NCBI GenBank assembly: GCA_046757465.1 | Contig: JBHHYH010000010.1 | Coordinates: 1-64,000 of the forward strand | Length of the DNA: 64,000 nt | Origin: Scalindua_A sp046757465 | GTDB taxonomy: Bacteria > Planctomycetota > Brocadiia > Brocadiales > Scalinduaceae | Direction: 5' to 3' | In this document: piece by piece, positions 46,088 to 53,629 of the stretch | How the letters are laid out: each line of letters opens with the position of its first letter | How positions within the stretch are numbered: the stretch's first letter is position 1 | Program-made: the position numbers and the translations under genes | Notes under the pieces: model-generated | What the model was told of the DNA's origin: nothing | Seen by the model: the letters and a program-made list of their open reading frames with translations, nothing else | The model's database searches: none

Positions 46088-46345
46088 ATATATAATTGAA
46101 GTTGATCCAAAGGCAGCCAGAGATCTTAAAAAACTCCGTCGTACTAATTTTGCTCTTACCAAACGAATTATCAAACTTATTGGTCCATTCCTTCAAATCC
46201 ATCTTTAGGAAAACCACTCAAAGGTCATAAGCGAGGTTGTTATTCCTTGCGATCAGGAGATTACCGTATTATTTACGAGGTTTACGTTTCTAGAAAGATT
46301 ATTCATATCATTCGGGTAGGACACCGAAAAGATATCTATCGTTAA
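46074..46345 (+). pseudogene. RelE/ParE-family toxin, frameshifted
   Basis: From GTG 46074 the frame reads NSSKYIIEVDPKAARDLKKL and then RIIKLIGPFLQIHL to a stop at about 46206. The RelE C-terminal half continues in another frame: LGKPLKGHKRGCYSLRSGDY, then RIIYEVYVSRKIIHIIRVGH and RKDIYR, ending at 46345. A single-base indel around 46185-46200 explains this. The start overlaps the antitoxin end. It should be a non-functional toxin unless the sequence is in error. Confidence 0.72.
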
Positions 46346-46682
46346 AATCCCAAATTCGCTTTAGTTGAACATAGAAAGGAAAAAGACGTACGCAATGTGA
46401 TGAGAGTGTTCCTTTCCATAAACGTAAATGTGGTAAAAAAGCACCACGTTAATAGAGGTAACCCCCTTCATCCATCTTTCCTTAATTTCTTATTCGTCTA
46501 TGTATCAAGTCAAGACCTGATAATATGAGAGATGATTCCTAACAAGAGTGCAGATTCTTGTCGAGGATATTCTCATGAACAAAGGTTGGAATTTTATTAT
46601 CAATGACCTCTCAGGGGAGAGGTATGCCCTCCATTTTCCCATGGCCGCCATTTCTTCAGGCCACAAACGTGAATCTGGCAAT
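46346..46682. other. Intergenic, no gene seen
   Basis: It holds a small hairpin (GTGGT...ACCAC near 46430-46447) and AT-rich DNA. No open frame longer than about 30 codons is recognisable. Confidence 0.4.
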
Positions 46683-46713
46683 AAAAAAAGGCAGAGCCAT
46701 TTCTGACCCTGCC
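46683..46713 (-). terminator. Intrinsic terminator of the SBBP-repeat gene
   Basis: On the minus strand GGCAGGG...CTCTGCC (46713-46690, one G-U pair) is followed by seven T (46689-46683). It lies about 35 nt after the stop of the 1160-residue gene. Confidence 0.75.
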
Positions 46714-46747
46714 CTCTTCTCCAGTTTAAGTCTTACTATATGATCAT

Positions 46748-49700
46748 TTACTTACGATGAACAACTATATTACCACCTCCTATTGGTTGATCAGTACCGT
46801 TGTCATACTTATCGGTTTCGACACCTCCAAATTCCTCCCAAATCCTTATTCTAAAGGTATCAGGGGCAGTATCTCCTGCCCAGATCATAAACTTGTAATC
46901 ACCTGCACCGTTGATGGTACCTGATCCCTTGAACTTAGCATAGTTAGCACCAGTTACCACTAGCCATTGGTACTCAGAACTGTGAAAGTTTAAGTCTGCT
47001 GCCTTGAATACAAACTCGGTTTGACCGGTTGGTATTGTAGCGCCTTTCTTGTACCTGGATACGAACCCAAAGTTCGCTTTGCCTGTAGCGATAACATCAT
47101 CTTTATACGCTCCCTCTGGTGAATTTATCCAACCACCACCAGTTACGAAGCCTGCACTTGGGTCATAAACAGCTAATGTAACTTCTGTCTGTGAATCTGC
47201 TAACAAACAATCATCACCATCGAATGAAATCGTAACCGTATAAACACCAACCGGAACGAAAATCGTCGCTTCTGCGTTACCAATGGTAATGGTATTATCG
47301 GTTTCGGTAAATGTGTTACCATAACCATCAACAAGAACAAATAATACGGAACCAGCAGTAACAGGATTAGAATCCGCGTCCACAATCGTAACGCTCACAG
47401 TGACATTTCCTGTCGGCACAACAAATGCTCCGGTATAGCTGGTAGTAGTATCTTTGCCACCGCCCGGGTAACACACTGCACAGTCATCATCACAGTCGCC
47501 TGATATTGCCGTTAACTCTGATTCTACTTTATATCCCGTAGGTCTTTCGCATGAGGTTGTATCTGTCGTACCGTCTGAATAACCGTCACCATCTGCGTCT
47601 TTGTACCATGTTTGACCCGGATGTTCGTTTGCATCATTATCATCGCAATCTGTATTATCTTCCACATAACCTTGAGGAGCTTCACAGGCCTGCATCGAAA
47701 TAGCAGGATTACCAAAACCATCTCCATCAAAATCGAAGTAATATGTAATTGCATCTTCATCAATTTCACCGTCGCAATCATTATCCTTGCCATCACATAG
47801 CTCTGGAGCACCAGGGTAAACATCTGGGTCTGTATCGTCACAGTCATCTGTAGAAGAGAATCCATCTTCATCTACATCTTGTAAAAGCTCAAGCTTTGCC
47901 ACAAAGGCGTCTCCTGGATCAAGAAAGCCCACATGCCCATTGTAGGTCTCATCAAAAGCCCCTTCCGTCGTGGGGAAGTCGCTTTGCTTCGTATATCCCG
48001 TCACATAGACATTTCTTGATGCATCTATTGCGATGCCTCCCCCATGGTTACCTTGAAGATGATCGTTTTCAGAATTATGCCCACCAAGGAATGTGGAGTA
48101 TAAGAGGCTAGTGCCTGTGGGATCTAGTTTGGATACGAAGACATCCTCACCAGAACCGTTTTTGCTCGGATCAAAGGCATCAGGCGTAGAGGGGAAGTAC
48201 ACAGAACTAGTAGTTCCTGCCACGTAGGCATTGCCTGACGTATCTACTGTTATATCAGCCTCCCAGTCCACATCTTCCCCACCCAAGAAGGTTGAGTAAA
48301 CCAGACTAGAGAATGTGGAATCTAGCTTGGCCACAAAGACGTCCCCATTTGATGTAGATCCGTCAATACCATATATTTTATCAAAAGCGTCTGGCGTGGT
48401 GGGGAAGTCGCCGGACAAAGTCACTCCCGCCACGTAAACATTACCCGATGTGTCAAGAGCTATGCCAGTACCCTTTTCGCTATGGCTCCCACCAAGGAGT
48501 GTGTAGTACAACACGCTGGGGCTTGTAGAATCCAGTTTAGCCACAAACGCATCATAGTCTCCTCCATTAAAGTCCGTATCATAAGCCCCCTCTGTGACAG
48601 GAATATCGGAAAAAGGCCAAACCTCTCCTGTAACATAAGCATAACCTGAGGCGTCAATAGCAATACCGATGCCGGCATCATAATTGCCGCCACCGAATAA
48701 TGTGGAGTAAACAAGGCTAGTGCCAGTAGGGTCCAATTTAGTTACAAAGGCATCTGCACACTGACCAAATGGAACACATTTACGTATAGTGCCGTCGGTA
48801 GTGGGAAAGGTTTCACCATAAGTCAACCCAGTCACATAGGCATGGCCTAATGCGTCAACGGCTATATCGTAGAGTCTGTCAATGTGGTATGTCCCAAGGT
48901 AAGTAGAATACATCAAGCTAGAGCCTGTGGGATCCAATTTAGTTATAAATGCATCTTCTCCCCAATCCCAACGGCCGTCATACACACTATCATATGCCCC
49001 TTCTGTGGTAGGGAAGTCGGAGGAAAAGGTAACACCCCCTACGTAGGCATTTCCTGATGTATCTATTTCTATACAGGTGGCCTTATCTCCATTTCTGTAC
49101 TCTGTACCGCCCAAGTAAGTGGAATAAATAATGGTAGAACCTGTGGGATCCAATTTGGTCACAAACGCATCATAATGACCGCTGTTTGTTGTCTCATAAG
49201 CACTAAATGTGGTAGGAAAGTCTAGTGACATAGTACTTCCTGCCACATAAGCATTGCCAAAAGCGTCTACTGCTATATCAGCACCACCATCCGGGTGAGA
49301 ACCGCCTAAGAAAGTAGAGTATACCAGACCTGGGTCTACGATGAGGGGATATTTCCTGTTATAGGATCCAACCTTAAAGCCGTATACATACTCTTCCGAG
49401 TTGCGAGATGCGAGTTTTGCGTTCTTTAGGAGTTTAAATCCTCCTTTAACTTCCACCCGTTTGCCATCTATGTCCTGATAACAATATGGCCTATTCTGAA
49501 TTACTTTACCTTCTTTAAGGCCAATCTCCAAAGCTCCTTCTTTTGTAATACTTAAAGCCTGAATACCCTCATACGCTAATCGTACAATAGATAAATCTAT
49601 ACCAGGTTTTACCATGATGTCATATTCCATTTGATGGTTATTACCATAAAACTTCATATCTATGCCCTTGTAAATATTCTCATAAACCACTGCCTGATAG

Positions 49701-50230
49701 GTGGGTATATTAGTCTTCCATTCTTTAGGATCGTTACCAATGAAGTAATTGACCTTACCTCTTTGCATACCTTCTGCAATGATCTTTGGGTTTTTGTTAG
49801 CGCCAATAGGTGTCAGTTTTATAGTCTCTGATTTTAGATTCTGCCCACCAGCCGTTTGTTGGACTTGGTTTTTAGATTTGGTGGTTTTTGACTTCGGTAT
49901 TATTTGTTTATTGTCTTTAGTATTAATTGCTTCAGCATTTATTTTTTTATCACTAATTAATTCCAGGTATATCCCATCAGTGGTAAAATACGTGCTGTGG
50001 CCACTGCTTCTTTCATAAAACTTTACCTTGTTATCCATCTGACCGCCATTTTGGACAAACGAGAGTGGTAACTTACCGTAATTCTCATTTAATTTAGCCC
50101 GAGTAGCCTTGTCGGGTTTGGTAGTTGTGGCATCAGTTGCACCCGCATTTACCAACCCCGCAGAACCAATAATAATACTAACTGCTAATGTCATTACAAA
50201 AACTCGTTTTGTCTCAAATATGTCTTTCAT
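46748..50230 (-). CDS. Large secreted SBBP-repeat / MopE / post-COAP protein
   Basis: 1160 residues with a signal peptide (about 1-30). Residues ~40-310 resemble a DUF7948-type N-terminal domain. About eight SBBP beta-propeller repeats follow (pattern LVYSTFLGG...DIAVDAFGNAYVAG), then three MopE/metal-binding repeats (DDCDDTDPDVYPGAPELCDG, GKDNDCDGEIDED, DGDGFGNP), then an invasin-like stretch. The C-terminus is a post-COAP-1 domain (FVTGGGWINSPEGAYKDD and SEYQWLVVTGANYAKFKGSG). It is probably exported and Ca-binding; a surface or matrix role is inferred. GGAGGGG precedes the ATG, and a c-di-GMP-I-like leader with hairpin lies upstream. Confidence 0.87.
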   Translation of the reverse strand: MKDIFETKRVFVMTLAVSIIIGSAGLVNAGATDATTTKPDKATRAKLNENYGKLPLSFVQNGGQMDNKVKFYERSSGHSTYFTTDGIYLELISDKKINAEAINTKDNKQIIPKSKTTKSKNQVQQTAGGQNLKSETIKLTPIGANKNPKIIAEGMQRGKVNYFIGNDPKEWKTNIPTYQAVVYENIYKGIDMKFYGNNHQMEYDIMVKPGIDLSIVRLAYEGIQALSITKEGALEIGLKEGKVIQNRPYCYQDIDGKRVEVKGGFKLLKNAKLASRNSEEYVYGFKVGSYNRKYPLIVDPGLVYSTFLGGSHPDGGADIAVDAFGNAYVAGSTMSLDFPTTFSAYETTNSGHYDAFVTKLDPTGSTIIYSTYLGGTEYRNGDKATCIEIDTSGNAYVGGVTFSSDFPTTEGAYDSVYDGRWDWGEDAFITKLDPTGSSLMYSTYLGTYHIDRLYDIAVDALGHAYVTGLTYGETFPTTDGTIRKCVPFGQCADAFVTKLDPTGTSLVYSTLFGGGNYDAGIGIAIDASGYAYVTGEVWPFSDIPVTEGAYDTDFNGGDYDAFVAKLDSTSPSVLYYTLLGGSHSEKGTGIALDTSGNVYVAGVTLSGDFPTTPDAFDKIYGIDGSTSNGDVFVAKLDSTFSSLVYSTFLGGEDVDWEADITVDTSGNAYVAGTTSSVYFPSTPDAFDPSKNGSGEDVFVSKLDPTGTSLLYSTFLGGHNSENDHLQGNHGGGIAIDASRNVYVTGYTKQSDFPTTEGAFDETYNGHVGFLDPGDAFVAKLELLQDVDEDGFSSTDDCDDTDPDVYPGAPELCDGKDNDCDGEIDEDAITYYFDFDGDGFGNPAISMQACEAPQGYVEDNTDCDDNDANEHPGQTWYKDADGDGYSDGTTDTTSCERPTGYKVESELTAISGDCDDDCAVCYPGGGKDTTTSYTGAFVVPTGNVTVSVTIVDADSNPVTAGSVLFVLVDGYGNTFTETDNTITIGNAEATIFVPVGVYTVTISFDGDDCLLADSQTEVTLAVYDPSAGFVTGGGWINSPEGAYKDDVIATGKANFGFVSRYKKGATIPTGQTEFVFKAADLNFHSSEYQWLVVTGANYAKFKGSGTINGAGDYKFMIWAGDTAPDTFRIRIWEEFGGVETDKYDNGTDQPIGGGNIVVHRK

Positions 50231-50336
50231 AAAAAATCCCCTCCATCTTAATTGTCCAAATAATGCTATTAGTTAAACAAAATGTTTTATTGTCTATAGC
50301 TTTTTTACAATTAATATTAAATTTTAAAAATATCGT

Positions 50337-50415
50337 AAAATAAAAAAGCCTTACTACTAAAGATGCTAATGAATTCGATCAGAATTCACATATGCCATCC
50401 TTGGCAGTAAGGCTT
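50337..50415 (-). terminator. Terminator-like hairpin in the SBBP gene leader (copy 1)
   Basis: On the minus strand AAGCCTTAC (50415-50407) pairs with GTAAGGCTT (50354-50346) through a structured loop (GAATTC-GATC-type inner dyad), followed by TTTTTTATTTT. It ends about 115 nt before the gene start. A near-copy is at 53076-53164. It may be the expression platform of the adjacent riboswitch-like element. Confidence 0.6.
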
Positions 50416-50454
50416 TCTTTTCTATGACTTCCTTATAAGTCTTAGGAACTATTA

Positions 50455-50526
50455 CGTCTCCTCCTGTACATCCCTTGTACGTGAAGACCCTTTGCTTCCT
50501 AGCTGATCCCTTGGGTTGCTACCAAA
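50455..50526 (-). ncRNA. Cyclic-di-GMP-I (GEMM)-like riboswitch, copy 1
   Basis: The minus strand reads AGCAACCC, a hairpin region, then AGGAAGCAAAGGGTCTTC and AAGGGATGTACAGGAGG. AACC...GGAAGCAAAG resembles the GEMM core AAACC-(P2)-GGGACGCAAAG, and GGGTCT...GGGATG resembles the downstream half. It lies in the leader of the SBBP gene, followed by a terminator-like hairpin. The GNRA loop is not clear in this copy. Confidence 0.45.
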
Positions 50527-50530
50527 ATGG

Positions 50531-51044
50531 ATATAATCAGTCTTAAGCAAGGTCACCTCCCTCTCATGAGGATTCCAGAGCTTATTTTTGGATCAAACCT
50601 TCATGCCACTAAGTGGCACCACGAAGGGTGAAAATCTAGATTCCCTGTTTGCTAACCAGGTAGGCCGTTCCTCGGGAATGACACTAACTTTAATTGTGGA
50701 ATTACATAGAGTACTACAAATTGTCATTCCCGGCCCCGATCGGGAATCTATTTTCGGGTTAAACAAAAAGGAATTTTGAAAATCAGGAGATTCAATTGAT
50801 TTATTTGAAACGTTTCGTAAATACAGAAACGGGATATAAGTGATTGAATTGATGTATGATTAGGTTTCTGTATAGAATGCAGAAATTGCAGATACAGGCG
50901 TGAGACAATATGCGGAATATTAATAGTAAATGCTGCTTTTTGCATTATTACCCCTCCTAAAGTATGAAATGCATGCAACTACTAAAATTTGCTGAAACCA
51001 AGTACAAGCCAAACGTGGGTGAAATTGTTAGTTAATAATGAACA
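50531..51044. other. Repeat-rich spacer with REP-like palindromes
   Basis: 50610-50760 has palindromic 'gattccc...gggaatgac' units, the last being GTCATTCCCGG...CGGGAATCT. The rest is AT-rich. The only candidate gene is the small minus-strand ORF at 50748-50945. Confidence 0.4.
50748..50945 (-). CDS. Possible small protein with strong ribosome binding site
   Basis: 65 codons from ATG 50945, preceded by AGGAGGGG at ideal spacing. The first 28 residues (MQKAAFTINIPHIVSRLYLQ then FLHSIQKP) look ordinary; the C-terminal part runs into REP-like repeat and may be read-through. It lies downstream of the two TAGAGT-N4-ACTCTA dyads, the only visible target of such operators. No family was recognised. 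Confidence 0.3.
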   Translation of the reverse strand: MQKAAFTINIPHIVSRLYLQFLHSIQKPNHTSIQSLISRFCIYETFQINQLNLLIFKIPFCLTRK

Positions 51045-51060
51045 TAGAGTATACACTCTA
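51045..51060. promoter_or_regulatory. Operator-like dyad TAGAGT-N4-ACTCTA (site 1)
   Basis: Perfect 6-bp arms around ATAC. A second site with the same arms is 77 bp downstream (51122-51137). Such paired dyads are typical of repressor binding sites, but no regulator gene is adjacent. Confidence 0.5.
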
Positions 51061-51121
51061 TTTTAACAAAATAAAACAAAGCTTTAATAAACTAAGTAAT
51101 CCATTCTTACAAAAATTGAAG

Positions 51122-51137
51122 TAGAGTACATACTCTA
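51122..51137. promoter_or_regulatory. Operator-like dyad TAGAGT-N4-ACTCTA (site 2)
   Basis: TAGAGT, ACAT, ACTCTA: the arms are identical to site 1 and the centre differs. The spacing between sites (77 bp) is close to seven helical turns, compatible with looping or cooperative binding. Confidence 0.5.
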
Positions 51138-51379
51138 TATATGCTAAATCGTTTCGTCAAGAAAAAATTGGCAATGACACAAAAAATTTCTTGATGTTAT
51201 AAACTGTCTTACACAGTCTAGGACAGACATGGTAAAGATTGGAGGATGATGGCAAAGGAATCTAAGTTGTAAGATTGAACGATTTATGAATAAGGTAATG
51301 TGTCTGGAGCTTAAGGTTGTGTTTGGAAAAAGAAGGAGATAGGGGGGGTGTTCTATGATGTGGATTCTTTGATGTGATG

Positions 51380-51494
51380 ATAAAGGGGACAGGCTACTTT
51401 TTAACACGTTATACGCAATGCTGCCAGACAAACCACTTTAAACCCTTGGCGGTTATAACCTCTTTACGGTAAAAAAGTAGCCTGTCCCCTTTAT
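51380..51494. repeat. 115-bp palindromic element, copy A
   Basis: The ends are ATAAAGGGGACAGGCTACTT (51380 on) and its reverse complement (ending 51494), giving terminal inverted repeats of about 24 bp around a 65-bp centre. Copy B at 53371-53481 matches in inverted orientation, including the centre. It has no coding potential and is probably a non-autonomous REP/MITE element. Confidence 0.85.
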
Positions 51495-51525
51495 CGTTCC
51501 ATCAGCTTATTTACTGCGTGAAATA

Positions 51526-51639
51526 CATCCTCCGTACATCCCTGTACGATAAAAGACCCTTTACCCCCGTCAGAGAATTTTTTTAACGGGGCAAGCTCTG
51601 CGCCCCCTGATCGCTCAGGGTTTAGTCTTGCATAACCCC
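51526..51639 (-). ncRNA. Cyclic-di-GMP-I (GEMM)-like element, copy 3
   Basis: The minus strand reads TTATGCAAGACTAAACC, then hairpin CTGA-GCGA-TCAG with a GNRA tetraloop, then GGGGCGCAGAGC. This closely follows the GEMM-I core (AAACC-P2-GGGACGCAAAGC). An extra CCCCGTTA...TGACGGGG hairpin separates it from AAAGGGTCTTTTATCGTAC and AGGGATGTACGGAGGATG. It lies behind the FIMAH gene and has no terminator-like hairpin or gene close downstream, so it may be an orphan or decayed copy. Confidence 0.45.
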
Positions 51640-51683
51640 AACCGTGGGTTCAGATTTGCAATCTGAACCCTATATTTTCCTGG

Positions 51684-52388
51684 CTACTGCTGGCTGAGAC
51701 AGTCAATGATAGGTTTTGCCGCGTCGATGAGCGTGCCTGCATCCTCATTATCAATATGGTTGTAACGCTGTGCCTCCACCTCATATATAAAAGCGTTAAG
51801 TGCGTTAGTCGCGACCACGTCATTGTTCGGATTTTCATCTTCAAGAGACTTCAGAGCGGTATTCAATTTCGCCTCCAGACTGTTAGAGGTTCCTTTCTGG
51901 AGACCCAGTTCGTTTACGTCATTAATGAGCTGTTCAATTCCACCTTCGCAGGATTGGCTGTACTTGATTGTGGCATAGTCTTCAAAGGCTCTGCCTCTGT
52001 CGTCTACGGCTCCGACGCTACTCCCCGTCACGTAGACATTGCCCCGGCCATCCACGGCTATGGCATTGGCAGAATCATTACCTCCCCCATTGTAGCGGGC
52101 TACCCATAGCTCATTGCCACTACTATCGTACTTGACCGTGGCATAGTCTAAGCCGATACCGCCGTTGCTCCACCCCGTCACATAGACATTGCCCGCAGCA
52201 TCCAAGGCTATATCATTGGCAACATCAATGGAAAATTTCGTTGCTGGTCCGTCATATCGAGACACCCACTCCTCGGTTACCTGTGCCTCGGCAACATCTG
52301 CGGGGATGGTAGTTCCGAAAAAAATAAAGACCCATCCCATAATCAAACCCAAACCCCACCTTCTATATTTATGCATTTTAATCTTCAC
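51684..52388 (-). CDS. Secreted SBBP-repeat protein with C-terminal FIMAH domain
   Basis: About 234 residues from GTG 52388; AGGAGGG overlaps codons 2-4 of a possible ATG at 52403, so that start is less likely. A signal peptide (IMGWVFIFFGTTIPADVAEA) is followed by two or three SBBP-like repeats (ANDIALDAAGNVYVTG, ANAIAVDGRGNVYVTG). The C-terminus (IEQLINDVNELGLQKGTSNS then LEAKLNTALKSLEDENPN) matches the FIMAH domain. It is much shorter than usual SBBP proteins, so it may be a remnant of a longer gene. Its role is inferred to be surface-related. Confidence 0.75.
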   Translation of the reverse strand: MKIKMHKYRRWGLGLIMGWVFIFFGTTIPADVAEAQVTEEWVSRYDGPATKFSIDVANDIALDAAGNVYVTGWSNGGIGLDYATVKYDSSGNELWVARYNGGGNDSANAIAVDGRGNVYVTGSSVGAVDDRGRAFEDYATIKYSQSCEGGIEQLINDVNELGLQKGTSNSLEAKLNTALKSLEDENPNNDVVATNALNAFIYEVEAQRYNHIDNEDAGTLIDAAKPIIDCLSQQ

Positions 52389-52440
52389 TTTACCCTCCTT
52401 CATAACACGATACCTACAGTATTATAAAACCTTGCTTTAT

Positions 52441-52490
52441 AACCTCCCCTTTATCCCCTCCTTGCCAAGGAGGGGAAAGAGGGGAGGTCT
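52441..52490. repeat. CCCC/GGGG palindromic repeat
   Basis: AACCTCCCC...CCTTGCCAAGGAGGGG...GGGGAGGT forms a long hairpin in the leader of the FIMAH gene, between it and the next upstream gene. It is related in form to the CCCCC/GGGGG repeats elsewhere in the window. Confidence 0.6.
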
Positions 52491-52511
52491 TTAACAGTTA
52501 CCTAATCTGGT

Positions 52512-52940
52512 TTATTGAACAACCAATGGTTCACTGTACAATGTAACGGGAACGGAATCCCCATATGGGTCGGTGGCATTGCCGAGAAACAGGATAGGTT
52601 GACCGTCAAAGATTATTTCTGGCGGGACAAAGGTGACAGCCGACCATTCAACCATAATCTCCTCACCCGCATACAGGACATCCAGTGAGAGGGTATTTTG
52701 CCCTGGCTCAGACAGGAATGCACGGTCCATCGGCTGGAGGTCTACGGCTGTCAGTAAGTTCGATCCCGTGTTTCGGATAGTGATCTCCACGGTGGTCAAA
52801 AACTCGCCTTCTGTCTCCTGGGAGGAAATCAGCCGATGGTGAGCAGTCAGCATAACTCCACCCTGCGATGGCAGGGTGTATAAAAGAACGAATACCCAGC
52901 ACAAAATTGCAATACTAAATAATTTTTTTCTTACGTCCAT
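52512..52940 (-). CDS. Small exported protein, unknown function
   Basis: 142 residues with a signal peptide (LFSIAILCWVFVLLYTLPSQGG, i.e. about residues 7-27). The mature part (TVEITIRNTGSNLLTAVDLQ and ENTLSLDVLYAGEEIMVEW-like segments) resembles a small immunoglobulin-like or CARDB-type fold, as in proteins with a 'non-repeat' beta domain. AAGGAGGAG precedes the ATG. A GEMM-like leader with hairpin lies upstream, the same arrangement as for the SBBP gene. Confidence 0.65.
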   Translation of the reverse strand: MDVRKKLFSIAILCWVFVLLYTLPSQGGVMLTAHHRLISSQETEGEFLTTVEITIRNTGSNLLTAVDLQPMDRAFLSEPGQNTLSLDVLYAGEEIMVEWSAVTFVPPEIIFDGQPILFLGNATDPYGDSVPVTLYSEPLVVQ

Positions 52941-53075
52941 AATGACTCCTCCTTAAATATGCCTAAAATACGTAATCGCCATACTACAATTTGGTAAACT
53001 GTATTTGTATTTTCTATCTCATAATTAATTGTATTATTTGTTAATTTATTGACCATATCAATTATAAATATACTT

Positions 53076-53164
53076 TAAAATAAAAAAGCCTTACTGCTAA
53101 AGATGTTAATGAATTCGATCAGAATTCACATGTGCCATCCCTGGCAGTAAGGCTGTCTTTTCTA
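53076..53164 (-). terminator. Terminator-like hairpin in the leader (copy 2)
   Basis: AGCCTTACTGC (53164-53154) pairs with GCAGTAAGGCT (53097-53087) and is followed by TTTTTTATTTT on the minus strand. The loop is nearly identical to copy 1, and its G-C pair replaces an A-C mismatch of copy 1. It ends about 145 nt before the ATG of the exported protein. Confidence 0.6.
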
Positions 53165-53200
53165 ATACTACTTCCCTGTAAATGATAGGACTTTTACTCA

Positions 53201-53281
53201 CATCCTAAATACATCCCTCTATAGTAAAAGACCCTTTTACCGTGCGTCCCCTGATCACTCAAGATTTGTTTTTATCGTGGG
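53201..53281 (-). ncRNA. Cyclic-di-GMP-I (GEMM)-like riboswitch, copy 2
   Basis: The minus strand reads ACAAATC, hairpin TTGA-GTGA-TCAG with a GNRA tetraloop, then GGGGACGCACGG, AAAAGGGTCTTTTA and AGGGATGTA...GGATG. GGGACGCA after a GNRA-capped P2 is the hallmark of the class I c-di-GMP riboswitch. This is the closest of three related copies to the consensus. A terminator-like hairpin and then a secreted-protein gene follow on the same strand. The remaining spacer (53282-53370) is plain AT-rich DNA. Confidence 0.5.
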
Positions 53282-53370
53282 TAATTGTGTTACTATTAAG
53301 TAACTTAAGAGTGCGTCATTTTACTATTCGTATCCCACTTTGTAAATAGACTTTTTACCCGATTTAGACA

Positions 53371-53481
53371 ATAAAGGGGACAGGCTACTTTTTTACGGGA
53401 GGTTATAAGCGCCAAGGGTTTAAAGTGGTTTTTCTGGTAGTATTACGTATAACTTGTTAAAAAGTAGCCTGTCCCCTTTAT
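53371..53481. repeat. 111-bp palindromic element, copy B
   Basis: Same ends as copy A (ATAAAGGGGACAGGCTACTT ... reverse complement), with the centre inverted relative to copy A. The two copies flank the FIMAH/exported-protein segment. Confidence 0.85.
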
Positions 53482-53538
53482 CCTGTGTGCGGCGAGGTAA
53501 TATCTTTCCTGGAAACGCATTCTAAATTCCAGGTTGGG

Positions 53539-53629
53539 GTTATTAATGAGAGCATGAAATAGATTATATTTTAGCAAACAATTTAAATCCCCCTTGATCC
53601 CCCTTTAGCAAAGGGGGAATGGGGGATTA
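53539..53629. repeat. Dispersed repeat with CCCCC/GGGGG hairpin, second copy
   Basis: The part from 53539 to about 53574 matches 24932-24967, and the CCCCC/GGGGG hairpin follows directly. The hairpin overlaps the last codons and stop of the glycosyltransferase pseudogene (its C-terminal AKGGSRGI comes from the repeat). Confidence 0.65.

Noticed and set aside
50588..50779. 63-codon plus-strand frame in the repeat-rich spacer
   Set aside because: Its residues derive from REP-like palindromes; no ribosome binding site and no family.
51144..51431. 95-codon minus-strand frame next to the operator dyads
   Set aside because: It runs through palindromic element A and has composition of non-coding DNA; no start context.
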